NCBI GenBank assembly: GCA_039026915.1
Contig: JBCCLJ010000040.1
Location: 1-39,819, forward strand
Reading direction: 5' to 3'
Source of the DNA: JBCCLJ01 sp039026915
GTDB taxonomy: Bacteria > Acidobacteriota > Thermoanaerobaculia > Multivoradales > Multivoraceae
Length of the DNA stretch: 39,819 bases
The position numbers and the translations under genes are program-made. Shown one piece after another: positions 31,693 through 39,819 of the stretch. The first letter of the stretch is position 1. The number at the start of each line of letters is the position of its first letter. The notes under the pieces were generated by a model, which saw nothing but the letters and a program-made list of their open reading frames with translations, was not told the origin of the DNA and ran no database searches.

Positions 31693-32529
31693 CTAGGGCT
31701 TGGGGCGCGGCTTCGCGAGGTGGACGAGTCTCTCGGGGTGATCGGAGGAGACCACGTTGGCGCCGCCCTGCACTGCGGCTCCCAGGCGTTCGGCCAGGTC
31801 CCTTTCGCCGCGCAGAAGGACGTGAACCTCTGCTCCCGCGTCACGAGCTTCCCGGAAGCCGTAGCGAGGGAAGTAGTAGTCGAGAGCGAACAGCGCATCG
31901 GCCTCGAGCGCATCCCGGACGAAGGTCGCCAGGCCTTCGATTTGCCACCACTCCGCGAGGTCGACGGCAATGCGCAGATCGCCGCTGCGCTCCTTGAGAG
32001 AACGGGCGAGCTCGACGTCGAAACGAGACGCCACGAAGAAGGTCGTGCGGTGTTCGAGTCCCGCGTCGAGTACCTTGTCGGCGACGCTGAGTGCGTCGAC
32101 GCTCTTGAGATCGAGCGCCAGCTCGAAGTGCGGATCGCTGCGAACGAGTGAGATCACTTCATCTAGGGTCGGCACGCGGTGTTGGGTCGGCTGGCCGTCG
32201 TTTCCGCAGAGTCTGAGACCGCGCACCGCGGACAGGCTGCGCTCGGCGATCGGTCCACTGCCGTCGGTCGTGCGCTCGAGGGTCGCGTCGTGCAGCAAGA
32301 CGATCTCGCCGTCGCGCGTCGTGCGAAGGTCGATCTCGACTCCCGCGATGCCGAGCTTCATTGCGGCCCGGACCGCGGCGAGTGAGTTCTCTGGGGCCTC
32401 CGCGGTGAGGCCGCGGTGCCCGTACAGTCGGACGTCGAGGAGCGGCTCCGTGGCGTTCTGCGGCGCGGCCGCGCTGCCGGTCACCAGAGCGACGAGAATG
32501 AAGAAAGAAGCTCTCTGCATGCGGCTCAT
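31693..32529 (-). CDS. Secreted glycerophosphodiester phosphodiesterase
   Basis: 278 residues with a signal peptide (about 1-23, FFILVALVTGSAAAPQ). The GDPD TIM-barrel motifs are intact: YGHRGLTAEAPENSL (His38, Arg39), GVEIDLRTTRDGEIVLLHDA (Glu65, Asp67, His80), LERTTDGSGPIAE, PTLDEVISLV, ELALDLKS and VVSSDHPERLV. It hydrolyses glycerophosphodiesters to an alcohol and glycerol-3-phosphate outside the cytoplasm, supplying phosphate or glycerol from lipid head groups. An alternative start three codons later (ATG 32520) is equally possible. The CocE-like gene ends on the same strand 108 bases after this ATG. Confidence 0.85.
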   Translation of the reverse strand: MSRMQRASFFILVALVTGSAAAPQNATEPLLDVRLYGHRGLTAEAPENSLAAVRAAMKLGIAGVEIDLRTTRDGEIVLLHDATLERTTDGSGPIAERSLSAVRGLRLCGNDGQPTQHRVPTLDEVISLVRSDPHFELALDLKSVDALSVADKVLDAGLEHRTTFFVASRFDVELARSLKERSGDLRIAVDLAEWWQIEGLATFVRDALEADALFALDYYFPRYGFREARDAGAEVHVLLRGERDLAERLGAAVQGGANVVSSDHPERLVHLAKPRPKP

Positions 32530-32637
32530 GGTAGCGAGGCTCGACGCAAAGCCCTCAGGTCTCTCGTGCGCGGCTCCTCCGCTGCGCTCCCTGACGAGTC
32601 CGTCCAGCCAGCTCGTCCGATGTGCCTGACGGTCGAG

Positions 32638-34611
32638 TCACTGCAGCTTTACTCGTGCAGCTTCGAAGGTCTCCTCGCTCAGGATCGGAAGCCGGAACGA
32701 CCCGCCGCATTCGCTTCCGAAGCAGAGAGTGATCGACGCGTCCGGGTCGAGGCCGCCCAGTGGCTCCGGGAGCCTCGCGAGCTCGCTCGCATTGAACGGC
32801 AGCAGTGTGATCCTGAGCCTCGAGCCAGCGTTGAACCGATGGAAGGCGATGGAGAGAGGAATCTCGACCAGCGACTCATCCCGGATGTGAACGACCCCTT
32901 TGGCGCAGGAACCCGAGTCCGACGTCAGCGGCTCCAAGGTCAGGCCCCCCTCCGCAACGTAGTTCGAGCGTCCGTCGACATCCAGCTCCTCCAGGAAGGC
33001 GTAGACCATCGCTCTCTTTCCCTGAAGCGAGACCGTCAGCGACAAGGTACCGGCCCCCTGAGCCAGCAGGTCTTGATCGAGCTCGACGGAATCGAAGGTA
33101 ATGCCGCGACGGTCGTTCGGCGACAGGTCGCCGTACCAGCGGGGCACTGCTCGCGAAGCAGTGCGTGTGGGCCTGCCCTCGTCGCCCCCCGCCGCGGGTG
33201 TGAAGTCGACCGGCAGCCGCACGGTTCTACGTGCTTCTTGGGCTTCGCCGTGAAGGCCGCTCGGGAACGCAATCGGAGCGCGCCCATCCTTATCGACGTG
33301 CAGAAAGAAGGTCGTCTCCGTCGAGTCCGAGAGTGGAAAGGACTCGCCCGCAACGTAGTCGATTCCAACGTCGTCAGGTTCTTGCTCTACCCAGGACTGG
33401 TCGAGGATCGGTGCGTGCACTCGCGGCTCGTCGAGAATTCCGGTGTCGATGTTTCTGAGCCATTGGTCGAACCAGCGCACCGACTCGAAGGCCAGAATCC
33501 TGCGAGACAGCGTGTTCCGGAGATCGTCTCGATCGAAGCCCTCTTCGCCGTGAGCTCCTGGATGCCAGGTACCTTTGAGAACGTTGGGGATCGAGAGAGC
33601 CGTGCTCACGGCTTCTTCGATACCGAGCCAGTCGTTGGCTCCGCTCACCATGTAGATCGGGACCTTCGACTCGCTGAGAGCCGGAAAGCGGTCTTCGAGC
33701 GGCGTGTAGTCGGCAATCAGGGTGTCCTGCTGCTCAGCGGGGCGAGCGCAACGACGCAGTCCGAGGAAGAGGTCCGCTGCCGCCAGACTCGCCATGTTTC
33801 TGGCGTACTGCGATCCCTGTTCGGCGCGAGCGGCGCTCAGCTCTTCCGGAGGACCTACGGGGACGACCGGCATGAGGGGCGGCCTGCCGCCCTGCAGCGG
33901 CGCTGCGATCGCCGCGGCCTCACCCTCTGGATCCTCGAAGGTCAACCCGTAAACGAAGCCTGCCTGCCAGCGAGCAAGCTGCCCGTAGCGCAGGGAACCA
34001 ATGTCCAAGGCCGGGCTGCGAGCAAAGACCGCTCCCAGGGCTTCCGGCGGCTTCCCGATCGCTGGCAGCAGGCTCGCTCCTGCCTCCCAAGAGTGACCCG
34101 TCGTGCCGACCTTGCCGTTGCTCCAAGGCTGGGATGCGATCCACTCGATCGTCTCGACGATGCTCTGTCGCTTCAGGTCATCGAGGAAGCCGTAGCTCGG
34201 ACCGAACGACGCTCCCGTGCCCCGAACGTCCAGTGCGACGACGACGTAGCCGTGCTCGAGAAGAGCGGTACGCACGGGGTCGAAGCCGATCGCGCGCAGT
34301 TGCTCGATAGAGCCCGAAAGAGGTGGAACTCTGGCTCCTTCGATCTGCAGGGCACGCCCGTATACGCTGGTGTAGAGAACCGTGGGCCGGCGCCCGATGT
34401 CCTCGCTTTCTGCGCTCTTGGGCAGGCTGACATCGATCGCGAGCCGAGTGCCGTCGCCCGCGGCGATGAAAGTGCTGTAACCCTCGTACTCCGTCGCCTT
34501 GGGATAGCTCGGAACGTAGTGGCCGAAGCTGGACGTCGCGCTCTGGCCAGAGGCCGGCGACGAGAGCGGAAGCGAAAGCGCGAGCAGCAGCGCAGCGGTC
34601 TTCGTATCCAT
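32638..34611 (-). CDS. Secreted CocE/NonD-family (X-Pro dipeptidyl-peptidase-like) hydrolase
   Basis: 657 residues from ATG 34611, with a signal peptide (about 1-22, ending ASG). The alpha/beta-hydrolase domain of peptidase family S15/CocE has STFIAAGDGTRLAIDVSLPK, YVVVALDVRGTGASFGPSYG, nucleophile elbow GTTGHSWEAG (Ser174), VSGANDWLG (candidate acid) and LKGTWHPGAHGEEG (candidate His). The C-terminal ~220 residues form the jelly-roll domain (LPVDFTPAAGG, LSLTVSLQGKRAMVYAFLEE). These enzymes cleave esters, amides or N-terminal peptides, and the substrate is not predictable. The frame is open upstream to 37182 over the LVIVD gene, but that is chance read-through on the opposite strand. Confidence 0.85.
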   Translation of the reverse strand: MDTKTAALLLALSLPLSSPASGQSATSSFGHYVPSYPKATEYEGYSTFIAAGDGTRLAIDVSLPKSAESEDIGRRPTVLYTSVYGRALQIEGARVPPLSGSIEQLRAIGFDPVRTALLEHGYVVVALDVRGTGASFGPSYGFLDDLKRQSIVETIEWIASQPWSNGKVGTTGHSWEAGASLLPAIGKPPEALGAVFARSPALDIGSLRYGQLARWQAGFVYGLTFEDPEGEAAAIAAPLQGGRPPLMPVVPVGPPEELSAARAEQGSQYARNMASLAAADLFLGLRRCARPAEQQDTLIADYTPLEDRFPALSESKVPIYMVSGANDWLGIEEAVSTALSIPNVLKGTWHPGAHGEEGFDRDDLRNTLSRRILAFESVRWFDQWLRNIDTGILDEPRVHAPILDQSWVEQEPDDVGIDYVAGESFPLSDSTETTFFLHVDKDGRAPIAFPSGLHGEAQEARRTVRLPVDFTPAAGGDEGRPTRTASRAVPRWYGDLSPNDRRGITFDSVELDQDLLAQGAGTLSLTVSLQGKRAMVYAFLEELDVDGRSNYVAEGGLTLEPLTSDSGSCAKGVVHIRDESLVEIPLSIAFHRFNAGSRLRITLLPFNASELARLPEPLGGLDPDASITLCFGSECGGSFRLPILSEETFEAARVKLQ

Positions 34612-34746
34612 GAATGAACCTGTCTCCCTTGGGGGTAGGAGGCGTGCGAGATCACTTCCCTCGAGTCTAGCGGCCCGGTCCCGGCAGAAGGCCGCAGGGG
34701 AGCGAGAGAGAGGATCACGTATTCTCGCTTCTCTTGGAGGTGAATC

Positions 34747-36828
34747 ATGACTCTCGCTGCCGGAATCTTCCTGACCGTCGCGGTCGCGATCGGTGCGCCC
34801 GAAACAGAAGCTGCCCCCGCCGAGCTCGTCGTCGAGCCCAGTGAGCTGACGCTCCGCGTCGGCGAGAGCGCGACGCTCCAAACGAAAGTGCTCGACGCCG
34901 AAGGCAACGAGCTCGACCAGACCGTGCTCTTTCTGCCGCTGCACGACCAGCGCTGGAACCTGCGCGAGCGGACCTGGGGTTTCAACCTCTTCAAGGTGAG
35001 TCCGGACGGCTCCGTCGCGGCGACGCGGCCCGGCTCCTACCGCATCATGGTGCGCGTGCCGCGCACCGACGGCGACGCGGACGGCACCTGGCTTCAGCAG
35101 ATCGTGCCGCTCGAGGTGGTGCGCCCTCCCATCGAGCGCCTCGAGCTCGCCGACGCACCGAAGACCCTGTATCAAGGCACGCTGATCGGGCTCGACGTCC
35201 GTCTCTTCGATGGGGCCGGCGACCGGCGAACGGACGTCCAGCCGAGCTTCTCGAGCAGTGATCCCGACGTGGCCTTCGTCGACTCCTTCGGCTTTCTGCA
35301 GCTGGTCTCCGCTGGAGAAGCGAAGATCACGGTCACTGCCGACGCTGCGGAGATGACCTTCGACGCCGTCGTGCAGTCGAACCCTGCGACTCGGCTCGAG
35401 CTCGAGGCCTCCGCTGTCGTCGCCCGGGCCGGCGACGTCGTGCGGTACTCCGGCCGCGTGCTCGACGCCGGCGGGCGCGAGCTCGACGTTCCGGTGACCT
35501 ACAGCTTTCAGGGCCGCACCGATCCGCTGGCGACCGGCGGCCCGAGCTCCGGCCTGATCGACGACCGGGGGCGTTTCGTCGCCGACCTCCCAGGTGAGTA
35601 CACGATCCTCGCCACGTCGGGTACCCAGGTGGCAATGCGCAGGTTGACCGTCGAGCCGCGCGGCGCACGGCGTGAGATCGAGCTCGTCGGCCACGGCCGC
35701 GTGAAGGATCGCGCGACGTCCGATCTCTGGGTTTGGGAGGGCGCGGACGGTCGCGACTACGCGATCACCGGGACCCACAGCGCCTCCGGCCACGCCTACA
35801 TCTGGGACGTCACCGAGCCGAACAGTCTCGAGATCATCGACACGGTGAAGGTCGACGCTCGGACCGTCAACGACGTCAAGGTGTCGGACGACGGCCGCAT
35901 CGCGGTGCTCAGTCGTGAAGGAGCTTCGAATCGGCGCAACGGCGTCGTCGTGCTCGACGTCTCGGAGCCGCAGGTCGGCGTGCGCATCCTCTCGACGTTC
36001 GACGACGAGCTGACGGGCGGCGTGCACAATACCTTTCTCTACGAGGACCATCTGTACGCCCTTTCGAACAGCCGTCGCTACGACGTGATCTCCCTCGAGG
36101 ACCCGGCGCAGCCCAAGCGCGTCGGTCGCTTCGAGCTCTCCAACCCCGACCGCTCGATTCACGACGTGGTCGTGCACGACGGCATCGCCTACTCGGCCAA
36201 CTGGACCGACGGTGTCGTGCTCGTCGACGTCGGTGGGGGTGAGCTCGGCGGCTCCCCGAGCGAGCCGAAGATGATCGGCAGCTTTCCCTTCCCGACCGGC
36301 TGGAACCACGCCGTCTATCCCTACCGCAGCGAGTCGACGGGGCAGTTCTACATCTTCGCCGGCGACGAGGCGGCGCGCAGCGGCCCGATCTTCAGTCCGA
36401 AGTCGGAGATCGGGACCGGCACCCCGGGCTACGACGGCGAGCCGGCACGCTGGCGCGGATGGATCCACGTCCTCGCCTGGAATCCCGGCGAGGAGCCGGA
36501 GCTCGTGGCTCGTTACGAAGTTCCCGAAGCCGGCAGCCACAACATCTGGATCGAAGACGACGTCATGTACGTGGCGTTCTACAACGGCGGTCTGCGCGTC
36601 GTCGACGTCTCCGGAGAGCTGATGGGCGACCTCTACCGACAGGGGCGCGAGATCGCCCGCTTCCTGCCGTACGACCCCGAGGGCTACGGCGCCAACGCGC
36701 CGCAGGTGTGGGGAGCGCAGCCGCACAAAGGCACGATCTTCTTCTCGGACTTCAACTCGGGCCTGTGGGCGGTACGGCTCGGGGACGGAGAGGAGGAGTC
36801 GTCGCGGATCGACGGGAGTGGCGACTGA
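34747..36828 (+). CDS. Secreted Ig-like plus LVIVD-repeat beta-propeller protein
   Basis: 693 residues with GGAGGTG 5 bases before the ATG and a signal peptide (about 1-23). The N-terminal ~300 residues contain three Ig-like/Big2-type units beginning AELVVEPSELTLRVGESATL, RPPIERLELADAPKTLYQGT and ATRLELEASAVVARAGDVVR. Residues about 325-690 form a propeller with LVIVD-type blades: GHAYIWDVTEPNSLEIIDTV, NGVVVLDVSEP, HLYALSNSRRYDVISLEDPA, DGVVLVDVGGGELGG, NGGLRVVDVSGELMG and SGLWAVRLGDGE. Recurrent His at blade centres (GVHNTFL, SIHDVVVH, GWNHAVYP, GSHNIWI) are typical of this family. No enzyme function is known; surface or periplasmic binding is likely. Confidence 0.82.
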   Translation: MTLAAGIFLTVAVAIGAPETEAAPAELVVEPSELTLRVGESATLQTKVLDAEGNELDQTVLFLPLHDQRWNLRERTWGFNLFKVSPDGSVAATRPGSYRIMVRVPRTDGDADGTWLQQIVPLEVVRPPIERLELADAPKTLYQGTLIGLDVRLFDGAGDRRTDVQPSFSSSDPDVAFVDSFGFLQLVSAGEAKITVTADAAEMTFDAVVQSNPATRLELEASAVVARAGDVVRYSGRVLDAGGRELDVPVTYSFQGRTDPLATGGPSSGLIDDRGRFVADLPGEYTILATSGTQVAMRRLTVEPRGARREIELVGHGRVKDRATSDLWVWEGADGRDYAITGTHSASGHAYIWDVTEPNSLEIIDTVKVDARTVNDVKVSDDGRIAVLSREGASNRRNGVVVLDVSEPQVGVRILSTFDDELTGGVHNTFLYEDHLYALSNSRRYDVISLEDPAQPKRVGRFELSNPDRSIHDVVVHDGIAYSANWTDGVVLVDVGGGELGGSPSEPKMIGSFPFPTGWNHAVYPYRSESTGQFYIFAGDEAARSGPIFSPKSEIGTGTPGYDGEPARWRGWIHVLAWNPGEEPELVARYEVPEAGSHNIWIEDDVMYVAFYNGGLRVVDVSGELMGDLYRQGREIARFLPYDPEGYGANAPQVWGAQPHKGTIFFSDFNSGLWAVRLGDGEEESSRIDGSGD

Positions 36829-37000
36829 GGGCTCCGAGCAGCAACGCCGTTGAGGTGGGCAGCAGTCATCCGAGATCAGGCTGCCCCCCCAGCGACGGAG
36901 AGTCCAGGGAAACACCTGACAGGCCTCGAATGGGAGCGAATTGGCTGGCGTCATGGACGCTGCGCTTCGCTTCTGAGGAGCCTTGGTTGGTTGGAACGAG

Positions 37001-39412
37001 CTAGTCGGACTGAAGAATCCTGGCGGGGTCCGTCCGGGAGGCCCGGCGTGCGGGGACGGCCCCGGCCATCGCGGTCGCCAGTAGGAGTGCCAGGAGCACT
37101 GCCGCGAAAACCCAGGGATCGAGGACGCTGGTGCCGAAGAGGAAGCTACGGAGTGCTCGTGCAAGTCCGAAGGCGAGCACACCTCCCAGCAGAAGCCCGG
37201 GAACGAGGATCCGCAGCAGCTCCGAGAGAACGTGAGCTCGGATGTCTCTGGAATCGGCCCCCAGCGCGACCCGGATGCCGAACTCCCGTAGACGACTGCC
37301 GATCTGAAACGACAGCACGGCGTTGAGCCCGAATCCCGTCAGCAGGAGCGCCACGAAGGCGAAGAGACTGAAGAGAGAGCGCAGGTGGCGCTCGACCCAA
37401 CGGCTGCGTGCCTCGATACGGGTCATCAGGTCGATCTCGTAGACCGCCGCCAGGGGCTCGACGCGAGCGATCCCACCGCGAATTGCCTCGGCGACGGCGG
37501 TCAGCGGCTCCTCCGACCGAACGAAGAGGTGCGCTGAGTGCGGAGGGTCTCTCTCCAGCGGCAGGTAGAGGCTGCTCTCGGCAAAGGAAGCCCCCTCGAC
37601 TCGATCAGGATCGAAGGTGTCCGCTGCCACTCCGACCACCCGAGCCTCGATGAGCTCCTTCCCATCCCGGCGCAGGCTGACGAGTCGACCCGGAGCCTCG
37701 GCCGCCGTTGGGAACGCTTTGGATGCCAGGTGCCGGCTGAGAATCACGGGAGTCTCTTCAGAGCGCCTGACTCTCTCGGGAAACCCATCGCCGAAGACGA
37801 GCTCGATTCCCAGGGTTTCGAGAGTCCTGGAGGAGACGAGTCTGACCTCGCCCAGAGGGAGGGACTCTTCGTCGACTCCTTGGAGTCCTGACGCCTCGAC
37901 GCGAACAGGCTGCGCGCCTGTCGAGCTGCTCCAACCTTGCAGGCCGACGCTTTCGACTCCGGGTCTGGAGGCGAGACCTTCGAGAACGGAGCTCCAGAAG
38001 CCGTCGCGCTGCTCGGCCTCTTCGTACCGAGCTTGATACAGACTGACGCGCCCACGCACAAGACTGTGCGGGTCCATGCCGCTCTCGAAGTCTGCGAGCG
38101 CCGCAGCCGTGCGAACGGCGAGTCCGGCTCCCATCAAGAGAGCGCAGCACAGCGCGATCTCGGCCACGACGAGCGTCCGTAGACCGGGTCCGACGCCCCC
38201 CAGGAGCCTGCTCGAAGCGTCCGCAGTCATGCGCCTTGCGGGCATTCGAGAAGCGAACAGGGCCGGGAGAAGGCCTCCGAGAAGGGCAGCGCTCCAAGCG
38301 GCTCCGATCGCAACGGCGAGCGCCAATCCATCGACTCGGATGTCGATCCAGAATCCGTACAGGAAGCTGCTCGACCTCAAGAGCCGGTCGATGCTGGGAA
38401 CGAGCAACAGCGCTGCGAAGGTCCCCAGCAGGGCGCCCCCGGTGCCCAGGAGCACGGACTCGGCCAGTAGCTGTCGGATGAGCCGCCAGCGCGAGGCTCC
38501 GAGGGCCTTGCGAAGGCCGAGCTCGCCTTCGCGGCGCCAGACCGCGGCGAGACGGAGGCTCGCCAAGTTGAGGCAGGAGATCAGGAGGACCGCAAGAACT
38601 GCAAGGCTCATGAGGTCGAGCGCGCGCTTGAACTCGGGGGTGGTCAGGCCCTCGGTGTAGGGAAGGACGAGGAACTCCGACGTCCGTTTGGTGCCTTGCC
38701 GAGCCAGCAGCGGTGCCAGATGGAAGCGCGCTTCGCCCGGCGTGACGCCGGGAGCGAGCTTGCCGACTCCCATGACGCCAGCGATTTTTAGCTCGTGGAC
38801 TTCGGGCCGCAGCGCCGCCCACACTTCCTGACGGTACGGGAACCGAAAGCCGGGAGGCATCACTCCGATCACGGTCATCGGCTCTCGGTTGAAGATCAGC
38901 GAACTCCCGACGACGTCCGGGCTGCCGTCGTAGAGACGCTGCCAGAGGCCATGGCTCACCATCGCGGTGGCCGGCGCGGCGGGATCTCCATCGCTTTCGT
39001 CGAAGAGTCTGCCGAGTGCGGGGGGCACACCGAGGCTTGCGAAGAGGTCCGGCGTGACGTAGGAGCCAATGAGCCCTTCGGTGTTCTTGCCGTCGGCGGT
39101 GACGACATTGAAAAGAGCAACGTGTCCACCGACGCTCTCCAGGATGTCCTGCCCGTCCTTGCGAAGGACCTCCAGGTCTTCAAAGGAAAGCTGCCACATC
39201 TGGTCGTCATGCCCCAGAGACACGATGCGGTCCGACTCCGGGAAGGGTAGCCCTCGCCAAAGCACACCTTGGAGGATGCTCGCCATGGTGACCACGAGAG
39301 CCACGCCGGCTGCCATGACCGTGATCGACGCAAGGGTAGGTCCCGGGTCGCGACGGCAGAGTCGCGCTCCGAACAAGAGGTCACTCCAAACGCTCGCGAT
39401 CCATCGAATCAT
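37001..39412 (-). CDS. Orphan MacB/FtsX-type ABC permease (ADOP), divergent
   Basis: 803 residues. It has two MacB_PCD/FtsX units: the first helix TLASITVMAAGVALVVTMAS, then QGVLWRGLPFPESDRIVSLG, a periplasmic domain (VIGVMPPGFRFPYRQEVWAA), LLISCLNLASLRLAAVWRRE and GELGLRKALGASRWRLIRQL. The second unit starts LVVAEIALCCALLMGAGLAV and ends LREFGIRVALGADSRDIRAH and SRTDPARILQSD. It lacks a prefix domain, a linked PadR gene and an ATPase. The ALGIGA signature of the other two copies is replaced by a different sequence, so it is the most divergent of the three. It converges on the LVIVD gene (172-base gap with nothing recognisable). Confidence 0.83.
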   Translation of the reverse strand: MIRWIASVWSDLLFGARLCRRDPGPTLASITVMAAGVALVVTMASILQGVLWRGLPFPESDRIVSLGHDDQMWQLSFEDLEVLRKDGQDILESVGGHVALFNVVTADGKNTEGLIGSYVTPDLFASLGVPPALGRLFDESDGDPAAPATAMVSHGLWQRLYDGSPDVVGSSLIFNREPMTVIGVMPPGFRFPYRQEVWAALRPEVHELKIAGVMGVGKLAPGVTPGEARFHLAPLLARQGTKRTSEFLVLPYTEGLTTPEFKRALDLMSLAVLAVLLISCLNLASLRLAAVWRREGELGLRKALGASRWRLIRQLLAESVLLGTGGALLGTFAALLLVPSIDRLLRSSSFLYGFWIDIRVDGLALAVAIGAAWSAALLGGLLPALFASRMPARRMTADASSRLLGGVGPGLRTLVVAEIALCCALLMGAGLAVRTAAALADFESGMDPHSLVRGRVSLYQARYEEAEQRDGFWSSVLEGLASRPGVESVGLQGWSSSTGAQPVRVEASGLQGVDEESLPLGEVRLVSSRTLETLGIELVFGDGFPERVRRSEETPVILSRHLASKAFPTAAEAPGRLVSLRRDGKELIEARVVGVAADTFDPDRVEGASFAESSLYLPLERDPPHSAHLFVRSEEPLTAVAEAIRGGIARVEPLAAVYEIDLMTRIEARSRWVERHLRSLFSLFAFVALLLTGFGLNAVLSFQIGSRLREFGIRVALGADSRDIRAHVLSELLRILVPGLLLGGVLAFGLARALRSFLFGTSVLDPWVFAAVLLALLLATAMAGAVPARRASRTDPARILQSD

Positions 39413-39580
39413 GGCCTTCTCCCACCTCTTCCCGAAGCAAGGATAGCTGCATTACAACGGAGGAAGGCCAAGTCGCCGTTCTTCCGCTTCCCTGGAGAAC
39501 GCTTCCAGCCCGACAGCACCTGTCGATCGGATGGAATTGCCCCTGAGCCTGGCACTTCGGCCCTGCCGAAAGGAGTGCGT

Positions 39581-39819
39581 CTAACAGTTCTCGTCTTTGG
39601 CGCAGAACGCCTGGTGCAGCGCCTCGAGGTTTCCGCGCAGGAGCTGCAGCAGTCCGTCCGAGGGAAGGACATCCTCGGCTGGCCGCGGCGTCTCGCCCGA
39701 GCTGAGCACGGCAAGGGTGGCGCCGCCCTTCCGGATCGCATCGAGGATGCGCTCCTCGGGCGTCCACTTGTGGAGCACGACCGGCAGGTTCTCCTGTCGC
39801 AGGCGCTCCTCGAGCTGGC
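39581..39819 (-). CDS. C-terminal part of a possible TroA/ZnuA-type metal-binding protein
   Basis: The frame is open to the window edge, so the N-terminus is missing; 79 residues are visible. The pattern RILDAIRKGGATLAVLSSGE, then a variable stretch, then LLQLLRGNLEALHQAF is like the last helices of periplasmic Zn/Mn-binding proteins of manganese/zinc ABC importers, where a strand ending in a VL..S motif is followed by a helix with a D/G-x3-L-x2-N pattern. The end FCAKDENC has two Cys, possibly a metal site or disulphide. This is a weak family suggestion based on a fragment. The 168 bases between its stop and the orphan permease show no gene. Confidence 0.35.
   Translation of the reverse strand, partial: QLEERLRQENLPVVLHKWTPEERILDAIRKGGATLAVLSSGETPRPAEDVLPSDGLLQLLRGNLEALHQAFCAKDENC

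Noticed and set aside
32416..34617. Plus-strand open frame of 733 codons
   Set aside because: It lies opposite the CocE-like gene, is Arg/Glu-rich without domain patterns, and mirrors the GC-rich third positions of the real gene.
34612..37182. N-terminal extension of the CocE-like frame (about 850 codons upstream)
   Set aside because: It runs antisense through the LVIVD gene, and the signal peptide at ATG 34611 marks the real start.

Overview
This is a high-GC (about two thirds G+C by eye), densely packed bacterial chromosome segment from a diderm: it has a TonB-dependent outer-membrane receptor, Tat and Sec signal peptides, and vitamin B12 uptake genes. Three very large MacB/FtsX-type 'orphan' permeases without an ATPase, one with a PadR-linked N-terminal prefix domain, point to Acidobacteriota (Thermoanaerobaculia-like) or a neighbouring lineage such as Gemmatimonadota. 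That placement is inference from gene content. No rRNA, tRNA, CRISPR array or insertion sequence was seen.

Left part (1-7.3 kb). The end of a MerC-like membrane protein is followed by a tight three-gene operon. Its first gene fuses a complete SO_0444-type Cu/Zn efflux permease, with a His-rich loop, to a membrane-anchored HflK-like SPFH domain. The next two genes are an HflC-like SPFH protein and a second HflK-like SPFH protein, and a hairpin closes the operon. This is the most unusual locus in the window. After an AT-rich promoter with a dyad come a small HExxH membrane protein, a MarR regulator and an MFS drug-type exporter.

7.4-14.1 kb. A small ferritin-like diiron protein is followed by a 933-base stretch with no convincing gene. 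Then come a Tat-exported PhoD-like phosphatase, a degenerate M23-like secreted protein, a MOSC protein (minus strand), and a minus-strand operon of an ArsR-type regulator, an SRPBCC protein and a VOC protein. The regulator has a perfect dyad in its upstream region.

14.3-20.2 kb. Divergent from the regulator are a DUF2911 lipid/periplasm-type protein and a TonB-dependent siderophore-type receptor. A PadR regulator and a prefix-domain orphan permease face the receptor.

20.3-27.8 kb (all minus). A cobalamin block is transcribed cobT-cobS-cobC-cobO, then a well-conserved cobalamin riboswitch, then btuF-btuC-btuD-cobQ. Genes within each half overlap by 4 to 10 bases. It covers corrinoid import, adenosylation, amidation and lower-loop assembly. 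No CobU/CobP kinase or CbiB/CobD is present in the window.

Right part (28-39.8 kb). A DUF5996 protein, a second orphan permease, a secreted glycerophosphodiester phosphodiesterase, a secreted CocE/NonD hydrolase, a secreted Ig-like plus LVIVD beta-propeller protein and a third orphan permease follow. The window ends in the C-terminus of a protein that may be a TroA/ZnuA-type metal-binding protein.
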